Part shown: piece after piece, positions 1 to 7,806 of the stretch
Layout: the number at the start of each line of letters is the position of its first letter
Numbering within the stretch: position 1 is the stretch's first letter
From: Flavobacterium panacagri
GTDB taxonomy: Bacteria > Bacteroidota > Bacteroidia > Flavobacteriales > Flavobacteriaceae
Length of the DNA: 64,000 bases
Assembly: GCF_030378165.1 (NCBI RefSeq)
Contig: NZ_CP119766.1
Location: 2,914,001-2,978,000, forward strand
Direction: 5' to 3'
Position numbers and translations under genes: made by a program
Notes under the pieces: generated by a model
Told to the model about the DNA's origin: nothing
The model's database searches: none
What the model saw: only the letters and a program-made list of their open reading frames with translations

Positions 1-1674
1 GATAATTCCCGGCGGAATTCCAGTTGCGATTCCGTTGCTGTATTTAGAGTTGTATTCGTTCCATTCATAACCTGCAACAGCATTAAAACTATGTTTGTCG
101 AAAGTTTTATTAAATCTTAAAAGTTGGTTGCTATAAACTCTGTTATAATTACTGAAATAATCCTCAATTCGTCCTTTAACTGCTAATCCAGATGAAGATC
201 TAGGATCAGAATAATACGTTGAAGTGTAATTTCCAAAAATGTAATTATTAACAGAAGCAAAGGTCAGCCAGTTTGTGAATTTAATATCAAAATCCATATT
301 GGCACGAACTGTATAACTTTCAGATTCGCCATAATTCCATTGTAAATCATACAAATAATTAGAGCCCGTTGTATTTACCCAAGTTGGATTTGGAGCATTT
401 CCAACCAAAGTACCATCCTCTAAATACGGGCTATCCCAAGGCATATTTCCGTACAATGCACCTACAGAATGCTGTTGGTCAAATGTAGTTTCTTTGGTTA
501 AGTTTATTTGAGGGCGTAAAGTAAACCAGGTGTTAGGTTTGTACTCAAACTTCATTAAACCATTGTATTTTTTGTATTCATACCCTTTTACAGCGCCTGT
601 TTCATCATAATATCCTAAAGAAACATAACTTTTAAAATTATCGCCACCTCCGCTGATAGACAAATTGTAGTCGTTCGCTATCCCTGTTTTGGAGCCATTG
701 TTCCACCAATCGTAGTTTTTGTTTCTTAGTTCTGGAGTCCACCACCAAACATTTTTAAAATCTTCTTTGTTGGCGAAAGAATCATATAAATCATATAATT
801 CAGCGCCATTCATAATACTGAAATTTCCGTTGTTGATTGTAGTCATTGCCGTTCTTGCAGAAAAACTAATAGAAGGTTTTCCTTTTTTACCGCTTTTGGT
901 AGTGACAACAATAACTCCGTTTGCACCTTGAGAACCGTAAACGGCTGTAGAAGCGGCGTCTTTAAGAACAGTAAGGGTTTCAATATCTGCTGGATTCATA
1001 TTTCCAGAACTGTTTCCAACAATTACGCCATCAATAACCCATAACGGATCTGTACTTCCGTTTACAGTCGTTCTACCGCGGATAATGATTTTCCCGACAG
1101 AGCCCGGCTGGCCTCCGCCTGTGTTTACAAAAACACCAGTAGCTTTTCCAGCCAGCATATTTTCTACAGCTGGAGTAGTAATATCAACGATTTTTTTGTT
1201 GTCTAAAGTTTGAAGAGATCCTGTTAAACTTTCTTTTTTTACTTTGCTGTATCCCACAACGACTACTTCATCCATTTGCTGTCCAGCTTCTTTCATTGTG
1301 ATTTTTAATGAAGAATTACCTGCTGGAACTTCTTGTTCCTGCATTCCAAGGAAAGAAAACACTAAAATTGTGGAAGCATTTGGGACTTCGATAGCAAAAC
1401 TACCATCCATATCGGTTTGAACACCGGTTTTACTTCCTTTAATCACAACATTAACTCCAGGGATTGGAGTTCCTTTTTCGTCTACAACTTTCCCTTTTAC
1501 AATTTTTTGAAATGCCAATAAACTGGTTTTGTTTGAATCGATTTCACTAATTGGTGCTGCAGTCGCTGCTTGAATACTTAAAGACAACAATGAAAATAAC
1601 GCCGTTTTTAAGCTTTTTTCAAGTACTGAATGCATTCTAAAAGTTCGAGACTTTTTAGCGAATACTTTTTTCAT
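1..1674 (-). CDS. SusC/RagA-family TonB-linked outer membrane receptor (3' part beyond the window)
   Basis: This is the first 558 codons of an outer-membrane receptor that imports oligosaccharides with TonB energy. The ATG is at 1672-1674. A long signal peptide is followed by a carboxypeptidase-like regulatory domain (GKVVDEKGTPIPGVNV, about residues 55-130), the TonB-box/plug start DEVVVVGYS (about 138), a plug ending in VLKDAASTAVYGSQGANGV and ITTKSG, and the first barrel strands. The stop codon and most of the barrel lie left of base 1, where a SusD partner would be expected. A conserved promoter and an operator pair lie upstream at 1839-1922, placing it in the regulon of the LacI protein at 2984-4024. 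The family is certain; the substrate is unknown, though the cluster suggests an amino-sugar-containing glycan. Confidence 0.95.
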   Translation of the reverse strand, partial: MKKVFAKKSRTFRMHSVLEKSLKTALFSLLSLSIQAATAAPISEIDSNKTSLLAFQKIVKGKVVDEKGTPIPGVNVVIKGSKTGVQTDMDGSFAIEVPNASTILVFSFLGMQEQEVPAGNSSLKITMKEAGQQMDEVVVVGYSKVKKESLTGSLQTLDNKKIVDITTPAVENMLAGKATGVFVNTGGGQPGSVGKIIIRGRTTVNGSTDPLWVIDGVIVGNSSGNMNPADIETLTVLKDAASTAVYGSQGANGVIVVTTKSGKKGKPSISFSARTAMTTINNGNFSIMNGAELYDLYDSFANKEDFKNVWWWTPELRNKNYDWWNNGSKTGIANDYNLSISGGGDNFKSYVSLGYYDETGAVKGYEYKKYNGLMKFEYKPNTWFTLRPQINLTKETTFDQQHSVGALYGNMPWDSPYLEDGTLVGNAPNPTWVNTTGSNYLYDLQWNYGESESYTVRANMDFDIKFTNWLTFASVNNYIFGNYTSTYYSDPRSSSGLAVKGRIEDYFSNYNRVYSNQLLRFNKTFDKHSFNAVAGYEWNEYNSKYSNGIATGIPPGII

Positions 1675-1838
1675 ACTCTGGTTAGGTTTTGGTTAATAAT
1701 TGAGTTTTTTGTTTAGTTGATTTTTTTCTTTTCTACAGATTAAAATTTTGGTTTTGTTGACGTTTTTGAATCACTTTTTTTAACTGAAAATGATCAAAAA
1801 TTGATGCAAAAAACATCGTTTAAATTCTAATTGTTTGA

Positions 1839-1869
1839 CGAAACTATAGATTAAAAAATTATAAAACAA
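1839..1869 (-). promoter_or_regulatory. susC promoter
   Basis: On the minus strand, TTG (1869-1867) is followed by 18 bp and then TATAGTTTCG (1848-1839). The same element with the same 18-bp spacer lies before the kinase gene at 4138-4168. It is a variant of the Bacteroidetes TTG / TAnnTTTG promoter. The leader to the susC ATG would be about 160 nt. Confidence 0.65.
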
Positions 1870-1885
1870 GAAAAAACACAAAAAA

Positions 1886-1922
1886 TGTGCTCGAACACAT
1901 AAAATTTATGTTCTCGAGCACA
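1886..1922. promoter_or_regulatory. Operator pair A+B of the LacI-family regulator (susC side)
   Basis: Two 14-bp near-palindromes with a central TCGA are seen: TGTGCTCGAACACA (1886-1899) and TGTTCTCGAGCACA (1909-1922), centres 23 bp apart. CG-centred palindromes are typical LacI-family sites. The reverse complement of this whole arrangement recurs at 4086-4121. The near edge is 16 bp upstream of the -33 TTG of the susC promoter. Confidence 0.8.
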
Positions 1923-2317
1923 TTTTTTATGTTACTGATTTTTTTTGACGCAAAAAGTTGCTGATATTCTAAAATAAAATGTAAAATTGACAGTTGTCTG
2001 ATTTAATCGGATTGTTAGCGGGAAGTTTTCTTTTTTAAGGAATATAAAGTGCTTTTTGTTTTTACTAATAATTCCGCAATTGTTTATTTCTAAATCTAAG
2101 AATTAATTAAGTATTTTCAAGATTAAAATGTATAAGTTTTTTCTTTCTCTAGTTTTTTAATTAGAGAATCAGGGGAAAACAAAATTAGATTTTATGAAAA
2201 AGTTTGTCTTATTTAGCGTTTTTAAAAAGAGTTACAAGTAAGAATTTTTTAAAAGGTAAAATAGAAACTTTAGAAACACGCTTTTTGCTTAAAAAAAATA
2301 AAATAAAAACCTAGAAA

Positions 2318-2968
2318 ATGAGTTCAGATTTAAAAGCCTACAAAGTCAATTTCGTTAAACAAAATGAAAAAATAAACATTGAAAAACTAGATGCTGATTT
2401 TTGGGAAAAAGCAAATTGCCTGACCGATTTTTGTTCGCCTTGGAAAACAGAATCATTTTCGAAAATTGAATTTAGAGCCAGATGGAATGCTGCTTATTTG
2501 TATTTCAATTTTCAGGTTTTTGATTCTGAAATTTATATTGATCGAAAAGACAATTCTACAGACAGTATTTGCAATTCAGATCGTGTGGAGCTTTTTTTTA
2601 GAAAAGATGAAAAACTAAGTCCCTATTACTGTTTGGAAATGGATGTAGATACTCGTATTTTAGATTTTGAGGCTTATCCAAAATGGAATTTTGATTACGA
2701 TTGGAAATGGCCAAAAGGGCATTTAGAAATTTATTCGTTTAAAAATCCTAATTCATTTACTGTTCAGGGAAAAATAAGCATGACTTCGCTTAAGGAATTA
2801 GATTTGATTCAAAACAATGTTATTGAAGCAGGAGTGTACCGAGCTAAATTCTCAAAAAATGAAAATTTAGAATACGAACCAACATGGATTTCCTGGGTTA
2901 ATCCTAAAACGGAAGAACCAAATTTTCATATTCCTTCCTCTTTCGGAAAATTTATTCTAGAAGATTAA
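2318..2968 (+). CDS. CBM9-like carbohydrate-binding protein
   Basis: This 216-residue protein resembles the carbohydrate-binding family 9-like (DOMON-type) beta-sandwich. Supporting stretches are ARWNAAYLYFNFQVFDSEIY (about residues 62-81), SDRVELFFRKD (about 95) and YYCLEMDVDTRILDFEAYP (about 108-126). It has no signal peptide or lipobox, so it is probably cytosolic, which is unusual for a carbohydrate-binding module on its own. It ends 15 bp from the convergent end of the LacI-family gene and lies inside the sugar island, so a role in sensing or handling the imported sugar is inferred. The ligand is unknown. Confidence 0.75.
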   Translation: MSSDLKAYKVNFVKQNEKINIEKLDADFWEKANCLTDFCSPWKTESFSKIEFRARWNAAYLYFNFQVFDSEIYIDRKDNSTDSICNSDRVELFFRKDEKLSPYYCLEMDVDTRILDFEAYPKWNFDYDWKWPKGHLEIYSFKNPNSFTVQGKISMTSLKELDLIQNNVIEAGVYRAKFSKNENLEYEPTWISWVNPKTEEPNFHIPSSFGKFILED

Positions 2969-2983
2969 GTGCTAAAAAGAGAG

Positions 2984-4024
2984 TTAGTAAATATAGAAAT
3001 CGGCATTTTCAACATTGATAATATCAATTGGCAGTAAAATGGTTTCGGGAATTTCTTTGCTGTATAAGAAATGTTCTGCCAATGTGCTTACGCCTAAATA
3101 AGCCTGTCTTTTTTGATTTTGATGAATCAAGAAATGCAGTAAGCCTTCGTTTAAGTAATTGACATTTTTTTCGATTAAGTCGTAACCAATCAAAGCTATT
3201 TTTTTGTCTTTTAAACTGGAAAGAGTTGTGGCAATTTGATACGCTTTTGAAGTTGTAATGAAAATGCCTTTTAAATCCGGATTTTCGTCCAAGAAGTTTA
3301 AAAATTTGCTTTCAACATTTGGGTGTTTCAGTTTTAGAGTGGTCAATGAAAAAGCATCTAGTTTTTTTTCTTCAAAATAACTTTTAAAACCTTTTTCTTT
3401 TTCCTGCATGTGGACGGCATTCTTCAAGCTTTCGTCAATATGGACAATTGCGATCTGGCCTTCAGATAAAATTAAGTTCATCAAACTGGCAGCAACTCGG
3501 CCGCTTTTATGAAGATCCTGACCGACAAAACATTTTACAGTATTGGATTCAATTTGATTATTGAAAGTATTGACAATTACATTGGACTCCTCGTAAACTT
3601 TAACCGCTTCAATGGTTTCTTTATGAAATACTGGCGCAATTAACACGGCATCAGGTTCAAGATTTAATACTGCGTCGTTAGCATTTACAAAAGATTTTTT
3701 GCTTTCTGGATTAAAATATTGAATGGTAATATTGACACTGTAAGGTTTAAATTCTTTTACAGCATCCTGAATCCCGTTGACACAAGGAAGCCAGTATGAA
3801 TCTATTTCAGGATCAGGAAGGAGAACGCAGATTTTATAAATTTTGGTGTTTTTTAAATTTCGTGCTATTAAATTCGGTTCATAATCAATAACATTTAAGA
3901 CCTCATTAATTTTTTCCAGCGCAGCAGGAGAAACCTTTCCTCTATTATGCAAAACCCTGTCGACAGTTCCTTTAGAAACGCCGGCCATTTGCGCAATGTC
4001 TTTAATAGTATATTTTTTATCCAT
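2984..4024 (-). CDS. LacI-family transcriptional regulator
   Basis: The 346-residue protein has an N-terminal LacI helix-turn-helix (YTIKDIAQMAGVSKGTVDRV, residues 5-24) and a hinge near PNLIARNLK. A periplasmic-binding-protein-like effector domain follows (KICVLLPDPEIDSYWLPCVN onward), of the type that binds a sugar or sugar phosphate. The gene lies between susC and the divergent kinase operon, and an operator pair sits in its own upstream region (4086-4121). The mirrored second pair lies before susC, so it very likely controls both. Both pairs sit upstream of the -33 element, which fits activation at least as well as repression. The ATG follows a TATATTTG element by only 5 bp. Confidence 0.93.
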   Translation of the reverse strand: MDKKYTIKDIAQMAGVSKGTVDRVLHNRGKVSPAALEKINEVLNVIDYEPNLIARNLKNTKIYKICVLLPDPEIDSYWLPCVNGIQDAVKEFKPYSVNITIQYFNPESKKSFVNANDAVLNLEPDAVLIAPVFHKETIEAVKVYEESNVIVNTFNNQIESNTVKCFVGQDLHKSGRVAASLMNLILSEGQIAIVHIDESLKNAVHMQEKEKGFKSYFEEKKLDAFSLTTLKLKHPNVESKFLNFLDENPDLKGIFITTSKAYQIATTLSSLKDKKIALIGYDLIEKNVNYLNEGLLHFLIHQNQKRQAYLGVSTLAEHFLYSKEIPETILLPIDIINVENADFYIY

Positions 4025-4029
4025 ATAAG

Positions 4030-4037
4030 CAAATATA
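4030..4037 (-). promoter_or_regulatory. -7 element of the lacI-type gene
   Basis: TATATTTG on the minus strand matches TAnnTTTG exactly and ends 5 bp before the ATG at 4024-4022. No clear -33 TTG is seen; TTC occurs near the right place. If the element is real, the mRNA is leaderless or nearly so. Confidence 0.45.
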
Positions 4038-4085
4038 TAAATTACATTTAATTTTTCGGAATATACTTTGGATGAATTTTAAAAA

Positions 4086-4121
4086 TGTGCTCGAGAACAT
4101 TTTTTAGTGTGTTCGAGCACA
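4086..4121. promoter_or_regulatory. Operator pair B'+A' of the LacI-family regulator (kinase/lacI side)
   Basis: TGTGCTCGAGAACA (4086-4099) and TGTGTTCGAGCACA (4108-4121) are exact reverse complements of sites B and A at 1909-1922 and 1886-1899, in mirrored order. Centres are 22 bp apart. The right edge is 16 bp upstream of the TTG of the kinase promoter, the same distance as at susC. Confidence 0.82.
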
Positions 4122-4137
4122 TTTTTTATTGATTTAT

Positions 4138-4168
4138 TTGTTTTATCAAAATATAATCTATAGTTTCG
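4138..4168 (+). promoter_or_regulatory. Promoter of the kinase operon
   Basis: TTG (4138-4140), an 18-bp spacer and TATAGTTTCG (4159-4168). The spacer starts TTTTAT and ends AATC, as in the susC promoter. The leader to the ATG at 4258 is about 85 nt. Confidence 0.65.
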
Positions 4169-4257
4169 TACAATCAAAACCCAAAATCAAAGTAAATTTA
4201 CTAATCAAAACATACTTTAAAACACTGGTTTTTAGTATTATAATAGCTTGTTTTTAA

Positions 4258-5349
4258 ATGAGAAAAATTACAGCTTCAGCGCCGGGGAGAACATGCCTTT
4301 TTGGAGATCATCAAGATTATTTAGGACTGCCTGTTATAGCCTGCGCTATAGATCGAAATATAAAATTAATTGCAAAGGAAAATCAGACCGATACATTTGT
4401 TCTCAATATGATTGATATTGACGAAATTCGGATTATTGATATTCATGCTGCATTCGAAAAATTAGAACCACGAGATTATTTTGCTTCAGCATTGCGTGTT
4501 TTGCGTAGATATGGCTGTAAACCCACTACAGGTTATACTATAACGATTACGGGAGATATTCCAATAAATTCAGGCACATCAAGTTCTTCTGCTTTATTAA
4601 TGGCTTGGATTCGCTTTCTGATAGAGGCTTTTGGGATTGATCATGAAGTGACGCCAGATTTCCTTTCCAAATTAGGGTACGAATCGGAAGTTTTAGAGCA
4701 TGGAGAACCTGGTGGTATGATGGATCATTTCAGCATTGGCGTTGGAAATATCGTGTATATTAATACTAAAAAACCTTTTTCATTTGATGTAATCGGAACC
4801 GAATTAAAAGGTTTGATAACGGGAGTTTCAGGAGTTCCAAAAGAGACAATTGGTTTAATCGGCGAGTTAAAAGGAAATGCTTTAATGGCCATTGATATCG
4901 TCAAACAAAATTATCCTGACTTTGATTTAAATACGTCTGAAGTTAAAGATTTGAATCAATATCGCAATTGCCTTCCAGACAGATTAATTCCTTATTTTGA
5001 AGCGGCAATTAAAAATTACCATTATACGAAAGAAGCATTAATTGAATTTGAAAAACCAGTTTTAGATCTTAAAAAAATTGGTGCTTTAATGAACGGTCAT
5101 CATGAAGTATTACGTGATCTTCTCAAAATAACAGTTCCAAGAATTGATGCCATGATCAATGCCGCTTTGAAAGCCGGAGCATACGGCGCAAAGATCGTGG
5201 GTTCTGGCGGAGGTGGAAGTATTGTGGTTATTGCTGATCCTAAAAGTGAAGACGAGGTAATTGAAGCAATCTTAAAAGCTGGTGCTGAAGAGGCTTATGC
5301 TGTAAATGTAGATCCAGGAGTACGAATTATAGATAATATTGAAATTTAA
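4258..5349 (+). CDS. GHMP-family sugar kinase (galactokinase/fucokinase-like)
   Basis: The 363-residue protein has the three GHMP motifs. The N-terminal substrate motif is APGRTCLFGDHQDYLG (residues 8-23), like the GEHTDYN box of galactokinase. The ATP loop is PINSGTSSSSAL (from residue 102) and the C-terminal glycine-rich motif is KIVGSGGGGSIVV (from residue 312). GHMP sugar kinases phosphorylate the anomeric carbon, giving a sugar 1-phosphate. The next gene, 6 bp away, is a nucleotidyltransferase, so the pair would convert a free sugar to an NDP-sugar, as in fucose or glucuronate salvage. The sugar cannot be read from sequence. It is the first gene of an operon under the promoter at 4138-4168. 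Confidence 0.88.
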   Translation: MRKITASAPGRTCLFGDHQDYLGLPVIACAIDRNIKLIAKENQTDTFVLNMIDIDEIRIIDIHAAFEKLEPRDYFASALRVLRRYGCKPTTGYTITITGDIPINSGTSSSSALLMAWIRFLIEAFGIDHEVTPDFLSKLGYESEVLEHGEPGGMMDHFSIGVGNIVYINTKKPFSFDVIGTELKGLITGVSGVPKETIGLIGELKGNALMAIDIVKQNYPDFDLNTSEVKDLNQYRNCLPDRLIPYFEAAIKNYHYTKEALIEFEKPVLDLKKIGALMNGHHEVLRDLLKITVPRIDAMINAALKAGAYGAKIVGSGGGGSIVVIADPKSEDEVIEAILKAGAEEAYAVNVDPGVRIIDNIEI

Positions 5350-5355
5350 AATACA

Positions 5356-6237
5356 ATGCACGACAATTTAGTAATTCTAGCCGGCGGAGCTTCTTCTCGA
5401 ATGAAAAAAGAAGCGGTTTTAGATAATTTATCTCCAGAAGAAATAGCGCAGGCTAATGAAAGAAGCAAAGGTTTAATTGGTGTCGGCGCAAGCGGAAGAC
5501 CTCTGTTGGATTATCTTTTATGGAATGCCCAAAAAGCGGACTACAAAAACATTTATATTATTATAGGAGAACAAGGCGATTTGTTTAAAGAGTTTTACGG
5601 AAGCCAGATGAAAAATAATGATTTTCATGGTCTTAACGTTTCGTTTGCTGTTCAATATATTCCAGAAGGGAGAGTAAAACCATTTGGAACTGCCGATGCT
5701 TTGTTTCAAGCTGTAGAACAATATCCGGAGCTTAATTCTCAGTTTTACTCGGTTTGTAACAGTGATAATTTGTATTCGGCAGAAGCCTTGCGTGCTTTGA
5801 GAGAAACAGAAAGTCCGAATGCTTTTATAGGTTATGACCGCGATGCAATGGATTTTCCCTTAGAACGTATTTCCCGTTTTGCCATTGCAAAATTAGATCA
5901 GAATAATCAGTTGCTCGATATTTTAGAAAAACCTTCTAAAGATGTTTTAGAACAATACAAAGACTCAGAAGGTAAAATAAGAGTAAGTATGAACGCTTTT
6001 AAGTTTAATGGCAAAACATTGTATATTCATTTAAAGAATTGTCCTGTTCATCCAGAACGCGATGAAAAAGAATTGCCGACAGTACTTTTAAACTCCGTTA
6101 AGGAAAATCCGAATACTACGATCGGAATTCCGTTTTCAGAGCATGTTCCAGATTTAACGGCTAAAGAAGATATTGCCGATGTAAAAGCATATTTAGCAAA
6201 ATATTACCCTGATTTAAACTGGAATAGCAAAAATTAA
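5356..6237 (+). CDS. NDP-sugar pyrophosphorylase-like nucleotidyltransferase
   Basis: The 293-residue protein starts with the nucleotide-binding signature LVILAGGASSRMKKEA (residues 5-20). It carries a metal-binding Asp in SVCNSDNLYSAEAL (about 132-145) and a product-side stretch FPLERISRFAIAKLD. Such enzymes join a sugar 1-phosphate to an NTP and release pyrophosphate. It follows the GHMP kinase by 6 bp, so it probably uses that enzyme's product. The residues seen do not identify the base or the sugar. No left-handed beta-helix acetyltransferase tail is present. Confidence 0.83.
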   Translation: MHDNLVILAGGASSRMKKEAVLDNLSPEEIAQANERSKGLIGVGASGRPLLDYLLWNAQKADYKNIYIIIGEQGDLFKEFYGSQMKNNDFHGLNVSFAVQYIPEGRVKPFGTADALFQAVEQYPELNSQFYSVCNSDNLYSAEALRALRETESPNAFIGYDRDAMDFPLERISRFAIAKLDQNNQLLDILEKPSKDVLEQYKDSEGKIRVSMNAFKFNGKTLYIHLKNCPVHPERDEKELPTVLLNSVKENPNTTIGIPFSEHVPDLTAKEDIADVKAYLAKYYPDLNWNSKN

Positions 6238-6282
6238 CAAAACTTTCATATCTAAATTAGAAATTAAGGAAATTTAATGTAC

Positions 6283-6339
6283 TACTTTTGTTTTGCAAAA
6301 AAAATGCAGATATTTGCATAAATTACGCATAAGGTAATT
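6283..6339 (+). promoter_or_regulatory. Possible promoter and dyads before the sugar transporter gene
   Basis: TACTTTTG (6283-6290) fits TAnnTTTG. Downstream are TTTTGCAAAA (6291-6300, a perfect palindrome), ATGCA-6 bp-TGCAT (6304-6319) and AATTAC-7 bp-GTAATT (6321-6339). They resemble operator or leader structures and differ from the LacI-type sites, so a second regulator is possible. Confidence 0.4.
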
Positions 6340-6402
6340 AAAGCGTTGATTCTAATTTAGATTTTGAAAGAACTAAATCTATAACTAATCAACCCGAAAA
6401 TT

Positions 6403-7782
6403 ATGACAAACATTCAAAGTACATTACAATTAGAAAGAAAAAACACCCTTGTTCCAATGGTGATTTTGACTTTATTGTTTTTTATCCTAGGATTTGTAAC
6501 CTGGCTGAACGGGCCGCTAATTCCGTTTTTTGAATTGGCTTGCGAATTAACTTCTTCTCAAGCCTATTTCGTGACTTTCGCATTTTATATTGCCTATTTT
6601 GTAATGGCTATTCCATCTTCTTATATTATTGAAAAAGTGGGTTATAAGAATGGAATTTCCTTAGGATTATTGATAATTGCCGCTGGAGCATTTATGTTTT
6701 ATCCTGCGGCTGCAAGTCGAACATTTCTCTTGTTTTTATTAGCCTTATTTGTAATGGGAACTGGTCTAGCGGTTTTGCAAACGGCTTCAAATCCTTATGT
6801 TGTGGTAATCGGCCCAAGAGAAAGCGCGGCAGCAAGAATCAGCGTTTTGGGTATTGCTAATAAATTGGCAGGATTTGTGGCGCCGATTGTGTTGACTGTT
6901 TTGGTCTTGTCTAATATGCAGGACTTCACGGCTGATAAAATCGCTTTGATGGATGAGGTTTCGAAAACAAATGCTCTAAATTCTCTTGCATTGCAATTAC
7001 AAAGACCGTATCTTTATATGGGTTTGATTATTACGGTTTTAGCTTTATTGGTAAAATTTTCTCCTTTGCCGGAAATTGATTTAGATGAAGAAGGTAATGT
7101 ATCAAATCTGAATATTTTTAAACAAATAAAAAACGCATTTAGACATCCGCAGCTAGTTTTAGGAGTAATCACTTTAATGTTGTATTTGTCTGCCGAAGTG
7201 TTGGCTGGAGATTCGATCGGAGGTTTTGGAAAACAGCTTGGCGTTTATGGAGACGAAGGGAATTTTTATTTGAAGCTAACTTCGTTTACCATGTCGGCAA
7301 TGGTTGTTGGGTATATATTAGGGATTGTTTTAATACCCAGATATGTTTCGCAGGTTACGGCTTTAAAAGTGTCGGGCATACTTGGAATAATACTGGTTTT
7401 GACAATTGTTTTAATATCGCCTAAAATAATAATTGCATTTGCAGGAATTCAAAATATGCCAGTAGTTATTCTTTTAGTAGCATTGCTGGGATTAGCAAAT
7501 GCTTTGTGCTGGCCGGCGATTTGGCCAATGGCTTTGCAGGATTTAGGAGGATATACCAAGATTGGAAGTGCGATTTTGATTATGGGAATCATTGGTGGTG
7601 CCGTTTTTCCATTATTCTATGGAATGATTACAGAAAGCATCAATTCGTCAATCGTTGCAAAAAATATGCAAAACGTTTCAAGGAGTGGCAATCAGATAGC
7701 TTATTTAATGTTATTGCCTTCATATATAATGATATTGTTTTATGCTGTAAAAGGACATAAATACAGGAAATGGAAAAGTTGA
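6403..7782 (+). CDS. Sugar MFS transporter, FucP family
   Basis: This 459-residue inner-membrane protein has about 12 hydrophobic segments. It carries the FucP-family pattern near the start (FFILGFVTWLNGPLIPFFEL, residues 26-45) and conserved TASNPYVVVIGP near residue 130. The family carries sugars such as fucose, glucose/galactose or GlcNAc with protons. It lies 165 bp after the nucleotidyltransferase and 24 bp before nagB, so it probably brings in the sugar fed to these enzymes. An amino sugar is the likeliest cargo because NagB follows. Confidence 0.9.
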   Translation: MTNIQSTLQLERKNTLVPMVILTLLFFILGFVTWLNGPLIPFFELACELTSSQAYFVTFAFYIAYFVMAIPSSYIIEKVGYKNGISLGLLIIAAGAFMFYPAAASRTFLLFLLALFVMGTGLAVLQTASNPYVVVIGPRESAAARISVLGIANKLAGFVAPIVLTVLVLSNMQDFTADKIALMDEVSKTNALNSLALQLQRPYLYMGLIITVLALLVKFSPLPEIDLDEEGNVSNLNIFKQIKNAFRHPQLVLGVITLMLYLSAEVLAGDSIGGFGKQLGVYGDEGNFYLKLTSFTMSAMVVGYILGIVLIPRYVSQVTALKVSGILGIILVLTIVLISPKIIIAFAGIQNMPVVILLVALLGLANALCWPAIWPMALQDLGGYTKIGSAILIMGIIGGAVFPLFYGMITESINSSIVAKNMQNVSRSGNQIAYLMLLPSYIMILFYAVKGHKYRKWKS

Positions 7783-7806
7783 ACAAAAAATAAAAATTAA
7801 TATATC

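Larger units (their letters stand above)
1675..2317. other. Long intergenic region between susC and the CBM9-like gene
   Basis: This 643-bp A+T-rich gap holds the susC promoter and operator pair (1839-1922) near its left end. A small dyad (TTCTCTA at 2145-2151 paired with TAGAGAA at 2162-2168) lies toward the right. I see no open frame, RNA gene or convincing promoter for the gene at 2318. Confidence 0.6.

Noticed and set aside
1886..1922. Operator pair read as a hairpin terminator (the two sites also pair with each other and a T run follows)
   Set aside because: It lies upstream of the genes on both sides, with no gene end nearby. The mirrored copy at 4086-4121 is also upstream of both its neighbours. 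Identical distances to promoters fit operators better.
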